From Gautieria morchelliformis (lineage: Eukaryota; Basidiomycota; Agaricomycetes; Gomphales; Gomphaceae), in NCBI GenBank assembly GCA_015179125.1, contig WHVA01000060.1:62001-126000 (forward strand): DNA of 64,000 nt, in the 5' to 3' direction. Of this stretch, positions 29,644 through 40,128 are shown piece after piece (within the stretch, counting starts at the first letter, position 1; the number at the start of each line of letters is the position of its first letter). Under the pieces are notes generated by a model, which had not been told where the DNA came from, ran no database searches, and saw only the letters and a program-made list of their open reading frames with translations. Made by a program: the position numbers and the translations under genes.

Positions 29644-31990
29644 TCCTTCCCCCTTGAAATACATGGGATGGCTATGACATCCCTCTTGAGCTGATTTTTT
29701 GTCCAAATTAGCCCATCCTGAATGCCGAATCTTGGATGTGCATCTGGGTTCTCCATGATCTTTGCGAACATGGGCTCCTTATGGTAAGCGTCTCGTAGGA
29801 CCTTTGGCAGGTCTATGTTCTCTTCGACGCTCACGTGTAGGGAGGTTCCGTCATTGCCTGCCGCAATGACACAGATGTTGTGCGACAGTGACATGTCATG
29901 GTGAGGCTCCTTGGTGGAGCTTTCATTCATGACTGCCACTTCTATGGTTCGCAGCTCAGTTTTCTCTGGGAGGTGATTTGATCGCCTTGTAGCTGCCGTA
30001 CACAGCTCCATGTATTGGTTGATGGGCATTAGCTCACCATCCGGGTCTAGTTGCAGATCTGCATTGACAAAGACATGATCCAGGTGATTGTCATCACCTG
30101 TGTTGCTTTCATAGTAGCGGGATAGGCAGTCCACTCCTTTGTTCTCAATGCCGTCAACGTGGATGGTGTTGTAATTGAAGTGAGATAGAAACTCCCACCA
30201 CTGGACCTGTCTGTCTGACAGGTTCTTCTGGGTCGCGAAGTATTCGAGACCCTTGTGGTCCGTGACTAGGGTGAACTTTCGCCCTAGGAGTTTGTCCCCC
30301 CATTTCATGAAAGCTTTGAGCACAGTGATGGTTTCTTGCTTGTGTGTCCTGTAGTGTTGCTGAGAAACACTGAACTTCTTTGACAAGAAGCCAGCTGGCT
30401 GACAGGTTTTCCAATCTGGTCCTTTGCCATAGATGGCTCCGAAACCAGACGTTGAACTGTCAGTGATGACCCATATTGGGTCCGTGTTCTGTGCATCAAT
30501 TGGACGCAGGATCGGGGCCTTTCAGGCTAATGCTCTTATGCTCTGGAAGCATTTGTCCAGCAAAGGCGTCTACTCAAATGGATGGTTGTTGCGCATGCAT
30601 CAATGGGGTGGTGTATGCACTGACATCTGGCATGTAGTGTGCCAGGTATTGGACGAGGCTGAGGAACCTCTGTACATTGTTAAACGTATGAGGCCTCCTC
30701 CATTTGCGGATGGATTGCATTTTATCACCATCTGCATGAACTCCTTGGCCATCTATAATATGGCCAAGGCACTCCACTTGTTCTGAATAGAGATCAACCT
30801 TCTTTTTACTTAAGAAGAGATGACTACTCCATAGTCTGTCGAAGACTATGCGGAGATGCTCCTCATGCTCTTGTATCGAGTGCGAGAATATAAATATGTC
30901 AACCATGTATACATGGACAAAGCGGCCTATGCAGTTGCAGAATATCGACGTCATAAGACGTTGAAATGTCGATGGGGCATTACAATCTCCCATCTGTATC
31001 ACTTGGCTCCTAAATGTGCCAAGGATCATTGCAAAGGCTGTCTTTGGGACGTCTTCAGGGCGGATACGGATCTGCTTGTATGCCTCTGACATATCGAGCT
31101 TCGTCCTGTCTTTCCAGCAAGCGACATCGCTCCTGATGACATCTTGATCTGGGAAGGGCATCACATCCTTCACCATATTCTTGTTCTGCTGTCGCAGATC
31201 GAAGACTGTATATAGAGTACCATTTTTCTTTGGCACACACAGCATTGGCACAGCTTGATGGGCCACTGCCAGTATCCACCACTTCGCGGTGGTGTACCAT
31301 TTTAATTTCATGGACAATTGCTCATGGAAGTGTTCAGGACACTTGGGTAGTCAATACCTCATGCGTTTTTTGGGATCAATAAGATTGATCGTGTGGTTCA
31401 CCTCCCATAATGGAGGGAGTTCTAATGGGATACCGCCAACAAGGTCGGTGAACTTGTCCATCCATTCCTCACCCAAGCGAGGAATGTCATCATCTGTGAG
31501 GACAATGGTCGTAGCTTGGACAGCCATCAAGTGCCGTGTGCGTCTGTTAGGTCCCCCAATGCTCGGAAGCTTTTTTCTTTTTTCTTGGTTTCGTTCCCCA
31601 CACAGATTGTCCCTGGACTGGAAAAGTCCAGGGTTACTCCTAGTTTCCTTAGGAATGGGGTTCCTAGGATAGCGTCATAATACTCAATGTTCACCATGTC
31701 AAAGTATTCTTCAATTGTTTCATGACCAAATTTAATGGTCGTGTTTGTCCCGTAGTTGATCATTGATCGACTACCTAGTACCGATGCATGCCAATTGCAG
31801 GGCAATTGGCTGTTCCAGGGTGAATGTCTTGATGCCTGTGGCACAGGTGAATTCAGGGGATAGCAATACCCCTTCACTCCAGCTGTCTAGTAGGCAGTGG
31901 GCCTTTGTGCCGTTGATTTCCCAGTACCCTGATAGGGTACAGTTTTCGCTATGTGGCCGTGCATGTGCCTGAAGGAGAGCCTTCACCAGT
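29644..31990 (-). pseudogene. Gypsy E: decayed relative of gypsy C (PR, RT, RNase H)
   Basis: From right to left: protease with DSW in place of DSG (TKAHCLLDSWSEG, near 31900), a linker, RT (31317-30574) with VHVYMVDIFIF in place of YxDD, RNase H (30386 on; SKKFSVSQQHYRTHKQE, TDHKGLEYF), ending in the integrase leader where the LTR of gypsy A2 begins at 29643. Close in sequence to gypsy C over its whole length. Two independent active-site changes and several frameshifts show it is inactive. Confidence 0.85.
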
Positions 31991-32004
31991 GAGAGGATCA
32001 TTTG

Positions 32005-32234
32005 TCATTGAGCCTTTCCTCAAAGCCTCACATGTTATATCGTCAAGCTATGTGAACCATCTGCTTCGACTATAGATTAGGGTCCTTTACTTTGATCACC
32101 CTATACCTTGTATATCTTCACAGGTTCGGCTCCTTTCACCAAACTGCATCCTTTGCCACACAAGGCATTCAGGCATTCACTTTGTTTGCATATCTGTAAT
32201 ACACTGACACATGATCCTAATCCAAATATTGACA
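32005..32234 (+). repeat. Diverged 3' fragment of an LTR-B
   Basis: Aligns with the end of LTR-B (ATATCGTCAAG..., GGCATTCACT..., ending ATATTGACA at 32234) with many substitutions. The left end is not sharp. It separates gypsy E from gypsy F. Confidence 0.55.
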
Positions 32235-33865
32235 GGTGTGTCCGATAGAACTCATGGAGTTTGTCCAGAGGAGAGATGTCTTGTTCCAGAAATCATAAAT
32301 TCTCCTCATACCCATACCCTTCCCATTTCACATGGAACTGGAGTCAGCCCCACATGAACCAGCTGTCCAGGATCCATTCCACCACGTAGTGCTCTTCCCC
32401 ATCCACGAGTTCCAGCGGAGGTGGCGGATGAGCCTTCTGACCTAGAATTGGGTCCTCCTGTGCCAGAGGCAACTTGTCCCAGTCATCCTGCCTCTCATTG
32501 ACAAAGAGGTGGATATAGTGTTCTAGCTCCTGGTTGACCTGTTCTGTCTATCCGTCACATTGCAGATGGTAATCCATATTAGCTGCCAACTTTATTCTGA
32601 GCAGGTGATAGAGCTCCCATGTCAGTTCTGCTATGAACTGTGGACTTCAGTTGGAAATGGCTTGTATCAGAAGCCCATGCAGCTTCCAGACATGTGCAAG
32701 GAATATATAGGCTGCCCTGAGGACCATGATCATCATGTGCATCAGAATAAAGTGAGACGCCTTGCTCACCAAGTCTATGACATTCATGATCACTTATAGC
32801 CATGAGACTCCAGAGGTTTGACAATGAAGTCGACATTGATGCTGTCCCAGCAGGTCTTCATCTACTGTCCAATGTAGTGGGACATCTGCAGCCACCAGTA
32901 GTTCTGAGGTACCAACTCCAGCATCTTCCACCTGCCAGCATGTCCTGCCACTAGGGTGTCATGGTGTTGGGACATGATGCGGCAGCAGAGGTCTGCTCCA
33001 CTCAGAACATAGACCTTGCCCTGGAAGTGGAGCAGGCAGTCATATTCTGACCACTCCGCTGCCTATACTGACCTCAAGTGACCCTTCTGCAGCTCTTCCA
33101 CCACCTTCACCACTGACTCCTCCTTCTCCCCATCACAGAACTCTCTCAGGATGTCCCACAGCACTTCTGCTTCCACTCTGATGGAAGTCACTCCTTCAAG
33201 GGTATGGATTGTGAAGAGGCTTTGGGGAGCAGTGTCATGTCCACATTGTCTCTGCTTCCACTTCCATGATCCACACAGTGGGACAGAGCATCGGATTTGC
33301 CCATGGAGCAGCCAGGATGGTGATGGCGCATAAAGTCGAACTGGGACAGGTGCAGAGACCATCACATCACACCTGCCATTGGTTCAACTTCTTGGACATG
33401 AAGAAGTACTCAAGGTTCTTGTGGTCCATCCATATCTCGAACCGGCATGGAGCACCCTTGAGGAAATGCTGCCACTCCTCCAATGCCCAAATGATCACCA
33501 ATATCTCCCTGTTGTGGATCTCATAGTTCCACTCAATGGGACTGAGGCTCCTGGAGAAGAAGGAGATCAGGTGCCATTTTCTACCATCTTCCAATGACTG
33601 TTGAGACAGGACCACACCAGTAGCCATGTCAGAAGAGTCCACTTGGGTACAGTAGGGGTGGGAGTTGTCAGGAAAGATGAGGACTGGGGTGGAAGTGATC
33701 AGCTCCTTCAGCTTATCAAAGGAAGCTTGGTCCAACTCCACCCACCACCATCTGACATCCTTCTTGGTGAGGTCAAAGAGGGCGCAGGCATGGTGGGAGA
33801 AGTCCTTGATGAACCATCTGTAGAAGTTGACAAACCCAACTAATAACTGGACTTCCTAGCTTGTT
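32235..33865 (-). pseudogene. Gypsy F: heavily decayed chromovirus pol (RT end, RNase H, IN, chromodomain)
   Basis: Minus strand, several stops. Recognisable pieces: RT end VGFVNFYRWFIKDFS; RNase H 33741-33367 (DSSDMATGVVLSQ, IHNREILVII, WMDHKNLEYF); integrase finger and core traces (DNVDMT.., INVDFI, TEQVNQELEHYI); chromodomain-like VEWILDSW...FHVKWEGYGYEEN near 32300-32420. Almost no CpG is left and CA/TG are abundant, fitting methylation-driven mutation. The right end is truncated before the RT active site. Confidence 0.8.
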
Positions 33866-33879
33866 CCATGGAATGTGTA

Positions 33880-34304
33880 ATGGCAACTCTCCCTAGACAG
33901 CGGAACTCACATGGTCTGGCAGAGGAGGGTCCAAAGATGAATAAGGGCTATCTAAATGACATACAACTCACCTAGCAGAGGAGGGTCCAAAGAGGAAAAG
34001 CTAAGGACCTCTGCTGCCAGCGCACTACCTATATACCTTGCACCCATGATCCAAAGTCAGGGACACCCGCTCCACTCCTGACACAAGTCCATGCCTCTGT
34101 GGCACTCACTTAACATGCACAGCTCAACCCATGACCTTGGCATCATCCCAGTATAATTCCTGGAGCTGAAGGTTTGGCAACTTGGCCTGGCCCTTGGGAT
34201 GTGCTTGGGTCAGATCCAGACCTCAGGCCAGAACCAAAGCTGAGATGGGAAATATCCTCAGGAGGGGGTTCCCCTGACATCAACCAACCCCCCCCCCCCC
34301 CCGG
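33880..34304 (-). repeat. LTR-F and polypurine tract of the F2 element
   Basis: On the minus strand a run of 16 G (34289-34304) with flanking purines is followed by TTGGT and TGATGTCAGGGG, a typical LTR start. The LTR-like segment contains a TATATAGG box near 34030 and a repeated TTTGGACCCTCCTCTGC (around 33925-33945 and 33975-34000). The end near 33880 is approximate. Confidence 0.55.
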
Positions 34305-34369
34305 TCCCCCTAGAGTGCTGTGTCCTCAAAGAATGGGGCATTATCAAATCAAAAGCCATTGACTTGACC

Positions 34370-34660
34370 CTCCAGGGTGCCTCCAGGTTGGTCCGGTAGA
34401 ACTCCCACACTTTGGCCAGCCCATGGATGTTGTCTTCAGAAACCCATGGTTTCTCCTCATACCTGTAGCCTTCCCACTTGACTAAGACCTGGAGGCAGCC
34501 TCATAGGAGGCGGCTGTCAAGGATCTTGTCGATGATGTAGTGTTCCTCCCCATCAACAATTTCTGGTGGCAGCAGGGGTCTGGCCTTTCAGCCCAGGATC
34601 AGGTCTTCTGGGGCTGGGAGGAGTTTCATGACATTGAACACTGGGTGCAGTGGGGTGAGA
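34370..34660 (-). pseudogene. Gypsy F2: chromodomain end fragment
   Basis: The minus strand gives a linker (LPPEIVDGEEHYIIDKILDS) and chromodomain-like VLVKWEGYRYEEKPWV with in-frame stops, upstream of the polypurine tract at 34300. Same family as gypsy F at 32235, so these are two nested or tandem copies. Ends sharply around 34660, before the P450 gene. Confidence 0.7.
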
Positions 34661-34924
34661 GCAACCCGGCCATTCGCACGGTGTCCATGGACCTGGTAAC
34701 CCTAATTCGGGGATGGGGTTACGTTTATCGTATGCCTCACGAGCCGGAACAGTTTGGGCTAACGATCCCACCTTCATCAGCAACAAGCCAGTGGATGGGC
34801 GGTGGGGAACATTGAAGCTGACACTGTAGAGATTGTACCTTGCAAACGACAACATCATGTGACTCAATCATAGTTATACGTATACATACTACAATACAAT
34901 ACTCCTCCAGCACGCTTATTGCGG

Positions 34925-37638
34925 TTATAGCGTAGGTGTGTCCGAGCCCATCTTAAGCCAAAGGCCCATGTACGAATAAAGTGTGAGATGTACTTTGGGC
35001 CAGAGCTTGTCCGTCGCCTGGGTGCCTGATGTCTGCTTCCAGCTCGCGGGAGGGTGAGACTCGGGAGGTTGAGCTTCAGATGCCAGCGTAATGGTATCGA
35101 AGACCTGGAGTAAACGAATGAGCATGACGGAGACCTCGTTGTATGCGAACTAAAGACATCATCATAATTCAGTGAGGGCGAGCCAAAGAAAAGGCGTTAT
35201 AACCTGCTGTCCGAGACAGAAACGAGGTCCTATAGAAGACTGTGAGCATCTGGCTGACGAGTGGCCTCTGAGGGATGGGAACTTACCAGCATTGAAAGGC
35301 AAAAATATGTACGGATTGGGAGTGAGGTACTTGTGGTGCGTAGACAGATTAGAAGGCATGACTTGTTGAGAAATGAGAAAGTACCTTGTGAAGCCTGGCA
35401 TCCAAAAACCGATTTGGATCGAATTCCGAGGCTAAACAGGCCAGCATCACAAAGGGGTCGGAGCAAGGGCTAAACAACACACCGTCAGGTCCCCAAAGGT
35501 CTGTGCGTCTGTGCATTACCCAGACCGCGTATAGTACACTATGACAGTAAACTTCAGAAAACCTTGCGAATAGAAATCAAAAGGCTCCCTGACTCGACTC
35601 CGGCTGGGATATAGTAGGGTTTCCCGCCATCGACAGCAGGCCAGGTGGTCGAACGTTTGGAATGACTGTGAACCAAGGATGTCAAAGTGTTCAAAATTCA
35701 GTTTGACGCCAGCACATACCGTGAATCGAATGGCCTAAGGAAGGTATGGAGAAACATTTAAGTTGCGAGAGGAAGTTGGGAAGAAGGATCGATGCATACA
35801 CAGCTGGGTATAAACGAAGCGTCTCTGCGAGCGCCAGAGTACATGAGGAAGAAAATCGCCGTAAAAATCGACCGACGTACCATTGATCACGGCACGTAAG
35901 TACTTACAATCCTTGACGTCGTCGAAGGTTGGTGTACGGGTAGGTCCCACTCTCGTTAGGATCTCTTCCCGTAAATTCATCAGCACGTCACGGTGCTGTG
36001 ACAGACAATAGACGGCAAAAGTGAGGGTAGCCATAGTCTGTATCCAAACGTGTCAGTATAGCAAAGGCAGGGTGTAAGATGGTTGGTTGCACAGTATCGC
36101 GACCAGCAATCAGGATACTGTAAAGGTGTGAGCAAGGCTAATTTTTTCGAAATTCAACTAACTTTATGATTTCATCTCTTATTATCACTGGGTCTTTTAA
36201 TCATGATGGGCGCTGAGCATTGACCAAAGCTCTCCGGTGCCACTCGAGCCTGCTCACCAGTTGTTTGCTGCACCAGATGATCCACCAGTGTCCCGGAATG
36301 GTTGACGTCTTCGTGTATGGGAGACTTATGCTCTGCCATCGCCTTCTTCTTAGCAAGGGCGTCCTCCAATATGGGAGTAATGAAGTCGAATATATCTTTC
36401 GTTGCATCTTTGGTCTTATCCTTCCAAAACTCCATTAGAGGCCACGCGGTTGTGAGGCGACTCCGCAGGGCAATCTGATGCTGGGCCTGGCTAAAAGCCT
36501 TCGCAAACTGATCGCTCGAATGCGACTTAGTGGAGATTTCTCGGTGAGGAGAATTATGCGCGTGGGGAAGAGGTGCACCCAAGCTATGAACGTTAGAGCC
36601 GAATAAAAACTCGGTGGCGGAGTCCAAGGTGAACCTGTGAAGTGAAATTGAGCGAGCATAACCATACAATATACGGTGTTTGCAAACCTCGACATGATGT
36701 CCTGATTTGTTGAAATCGGAGACATGACTACGATCGGGAGATGTGCTATTAATGTGCGCACCTGAAAATCAACTGCTTCCCCTTCCGCAAATCTTTCGTT
36801 AAGCTTCTGGATAACCACTTCAGCGTGGCGATTAAACAAATCGAAATCTGTCACGCGACCACGGGCAAAGAATGGACGAGTCATAGCTCTATGGAACCTG
36901 TGGGATAGGTCCATATAGTTTTCATCTGGACGCAGGAGACACTCACTTCCACCTGTCACCATCGGAATTAAGCACACCGGTGCCTAATACGGATTGCATA
37001 TACCATCGAAAGCCGTCGCCCTTTTCAAAATTGTCAAAATCTCTGGCCAGCATTGCCTGTAAAGGTTATAAGTCTGGCAGGGGAAAAATAAATCAGACGG
37101 GGATCTCAAGAAACCTTAATGTGCTCGGGCTCTGTCACCATAATCTGGAATATAATTAGCACCAAGCTTCCGAAGATAATTCAAGCTGCGTACCAGATCC
37201 TGCCAAAATACTCGAAGATTGAGTATGTGGCCGTGGACTGAATTCCATTCAGCCCAGGCATCACCTAATGAGATGCAGTGGAGAACAAGGTTCAGCGGGA
37301 ACGGACGACAGCATACCAGGGTAACCCTCAGTGAAGCTCTTTAAGGTAGACAAGAGTATATCAAGTCCTCCGGGCCAAGACGAAGGGATGCGAGGTACTC
37401 TACGTGCCCCAAGCTTCCTGATCTCAAGCTCTTCCCGGATATGCTGCAGAATGCCAGCAGCAATATAAAATAGAGGTGTTGCAAGAAGGTAGGCAATGAT
37501 CCATATGTAGTTGGGAAGTATGTAGGGGGCATAGTGGTGGACGACAAAGACGATCAGCGGCGGAAAAGCCAAATTAGGTGTGGCTTGGGCAAGATAGAGC
37601 GGCCCAGGAGGCAGGTTGGCGAAAGACATGACTGTCAC
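34925..37638 (-). CDS. Cytochrome P450 monooxygenase, CYP63-like, 18 exons
   Basis: Membrane-anchored haem monooxygenase, probably of the ER, oxidising hydrophobic substrates with electrons from P450 reductase. Exons (right to left): 37638-37317, 37264-37194, 37144-37115, 37056-36947, 36897-36762, 36701-36688, 36634-36258, 36193-36163, 36117-36093, 36037-35881, 35824-35800, 35734-35720, 35665-35594, 35538-35483, 35431-35385, 35329-35287, 35229-35204, 35149-34925. All introns are GT-AG, and summed exons are 1782 nt (593 codons plus stop). Visible: N-terminal LPPGP and two hydrophobic segments, I-helix AGRDTT (about 367-372), ETLR (ExxR, about 425), FDPNRF, haem loop FNAGPRFCLG with Cys near 515. 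C-terminal QPPESHPP is typical of the CYP63 clan. ATG 37629 is an alternative start. No lesion found; the only gene here that looks functional. The substrate cannot be told. Confidence 0.88.
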
Positions 37639-37770
37639 TCGTCAAGAATGTAGAACGAAGGAGTTGAAGTAAGTCTTAGTCTTTATTAAGCAAACGACGT
37701 GTGAATCTTTGCATCTGTCTGCGTTGGTTTTACTGTGTTTCTCCGCAGGGTCTCAACCTACTAGTGTTCT

Positions 37771-37885
37771 CCGGGCTGGGGCTCATGCCCGGGCTGGGCC
37801 CGAGCCCTGCCCGGCCCAGGCCTCCAAAAGCCCGAGGAGGACGGCCGGGCTTCGTTTGCAGAAGCCCTGAGCCCGGGCTTTTGGG
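37771..37885. repeat. GC-rich, inverted-repeat-rich patch upstream of P450
   Basis: Dense interlocking copies of GGGCC(C/G)GAGCCC-like and CCCGGGCT words in a window otherwise near 50% GC, about 140 bp upstream of the P450 start. Could be a short interspersed repeat or a structured promoter element; no coding sense seen. Confidence 0.4.
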
Positions 37886-38029
37886 CGCCATTGTGAATCG
37901 TTGCGAAGTCCAAAAGAGCGAACTGTGGTTACAAAAAAGTTTTGAATTAGTTGAAAAATTTCTCAACTATTTTTTCATCCCTCGACAGCTCCCAATATGA
38001 AATCGCGGAGCTCGCCCCCGTACCGTGAT

Positions 38030-38399
38030 CGATGACTCTGGGCGCTGTAAGTAGCATTTACAGAGATTCAAATCACCTTGCTCTGCAAGGGCTCTCCAAA
38101 CCTCGTGGGAAAGCTGCAGCCACCATGGTCGCGTGGCCTGTTATTCATGTCGCTTACACGTTCAGGTTATCTTATTCAAGCCATTTCGTTCCATTCCCTC
38201 TAGTGCATCTCCACGCTCAAGGGCCCCCTTTCCACTCGCTTTCCGTCACTCTTTCGTACCGGTACTGCGCTACACTGTGGATAGTGAATCCATTGAAACC
38301 TAGTGGGTTTACCCACGGGGTTTCTGTTTTCAGTGGGTACCTCATTGAAACAGCCCCCATTGAAACAAACCAATGAAATTTGGGCTTACCAGGTTTCCT
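38030..38399. other. Gene-free stretch with repeat-like CATTGAAA text
   Basis: No coding evidence. 38271-38290 (CACTGTGGATAGT followed by TGAAACC) resembles, in inverse orientation, 47680-47715, suggesting ends of a small dispersed repeat. Confidence 0.3.
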
Positions 38400-38681
38400 A
38401 GAAAAAAACAATGAAAATATTTAAGTGGTTGGATCAGTAAAGTTTTCAGTGGCTTTGTCACTTAGTTTCTGTGCCATAGGAACTACATATTCAACGTAAT
38501 TATCATGAGAATTTCAGTGCTCGAAGGCCTTGATTCCCATAGAAAAAAACAATGAAATTATTTAAGTGGTTGGATCAGTAGAATTTTCATTAGCTTTGTT
38601 ACTTAGTTTCCGTGCCATAGGAGCTACATATTCAGCGTAATTATCATGAGAATTTCAGTACTCGAAGGCCTTGATTCCCAT
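38400..38681. repeat. Tandem duplication, two 141-bp units
   Basis: Units 38400-38540 and 38541-38681 both run from AGAAAAAAACAATGAAA to CTTGATTCCCAT and differ at about ten positions. Non-coding. Confidence 0.85.
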
Positions 38682-39049
38682 TGTTCGCACACCAGAAATT
38701 CTTTAGATAGCTCATGGAAGACTCGTTGAAATCCAGTGGATTAATATATAAGTTTCTGGGAGATATTCACGAATTTTCTGTAGATCTATGCAACCCCCCC
38801 TTCAACAGAACGAGAAACAACAACTACTAAACGTTGTACGCCTCTTTGGATGGCCTTGAGCAGGTGTTCGAGAACACACCGAGAGGCAAGCGAAAGACTG
38901 CGACATCATCAGAACTCCCTGACGGTCACACAAAGCTCCTCTGCAGTCTTTGTGGGACAGACATCGCTGAGAGTACGGCTCAAATGTCAGCACCTGCTTG
39001 GTTTGCCTCGGTCGGTGTAACACCCAATCCCTGAAATCTCGGCAGAGGT
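38682..39049. other. No gene recognised
   Basis: Mixed sequence without a convincing reading frame. A short plus-strand frame with a C-x2-C pair (LLCSLCGTD, near 38940) is open for 66 codons but has no other support. Confidence 0.3.
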
Positions 39050-39625
39050 GTCGGGTTTCTTAAGATTGCTCAGTTCACCACTTCCCCGTGCCCTTGACGA
39101 GCGCTGTTGTGTGCGGCGTAGCATGGCTCGCTTCTGGAACCAGAGATGGAGGCTCGGTCGCCGTTCTGTGCTGCACATCACAGCAAATGTTGAAAAGCAA
39201 TGGATATCCGGCTGAACTAAAGCAAAGCTGCAGAGCTACAGCCACTGCTACAGAGAGATGGACGCTTTATGAAAACAAGGTGTGAGTAGATACTTGTACG
39301 ACCGGGCAGACAAGACTGGAACTCTTGTTGACACAGCCGGGCTTCTGATTCGGAGAGTCAACACAGTGGGTGCCGATGTCAAGTAAGGCAGGGACATGGA
39401 GTATAGTGAGACTCCTTGCATGTCATGTCCATAGACTTTCCGAGATTCAAGATAGTGAGGTCGACTTAGCCAGAACAGGGTGCGGGGAGACAAGCGGAGG
39501 CAGTGGAGCGTCCTCAAGAGAGCTGATTAGGGCTTGCGGGAGAGAATGAAGAGAGCGAAGGAAGCCTGCTTGCAAGAAATGTGCTTGGGAGGATGACTTG
39601 GTTAAGTTGGTCCTTCGTGAGCTAC
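39050..39625 (-). pseudogene. Cse1/XPO2-like relic, downstream part
   Basis: At the left edge of copia copy 4 the minus strand reads LTKDQLNQVILP, which continues the FRNQ end of the upstream exon across an intron and matches the order found in Cse1 proteins. Further left only scattered similarity (FIKR.., QPDIHCFSTF) survives among stops, and 39300-39590 shows none. Decayed. Confidence 0.5.
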
Positions 39626-40123
39626 TGTTGGGTGCATTTATGCTCCTGCACCAAAATCAAGCATAATATATCCAATCTGTTGTGTGGCCTTCCAATTTCT
39701 TCTCACATTGTTCTTGTATGATGCATCCATTTCTCTGGTTATTTTCGAAATTTTCCACTCATTCCTTATCTCTCTATTTCATCTTGTTATTCTTACTTTC
39801 ACAAGCGGCTGCACCCAACGGAGTCTGAAATGACTTCGACGCGCGAGCTCTTGGGCGCTAAAGGGCCGGGTAGTAGTACATGCGCAGTGGAACACATTTC
39901 CCCCTCTCTCAGTGACCACTAAATTCACTGAGAGAGGCAAGTAAATTAGTCTAGTAGTCTTTGCATTTATTGACCTAGAAATCCTCTGTAGTGAATTGAT
40001 TTCTAGGTAGTGTATAATATATTTAGAGTGACCACTAAATTCACTGAGAGAGTGAATTGATTTCTAGTCTATTCTTTTGAATAACAAGTCCATACCTACT
40101 GCCTATAATTCCTGTCCTCTACA
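39626..40123 (+). repeat. 5' LTR of copia copy 4
   Basis: 498 bp, TGTTGGGTGC...CTCTACA. Hairpin (13-bp stem) at 39903-39937. No difference from the 3' LTR found by eye. Confidence 0.96.
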
Positions 40124-40128
40124 GGGTT

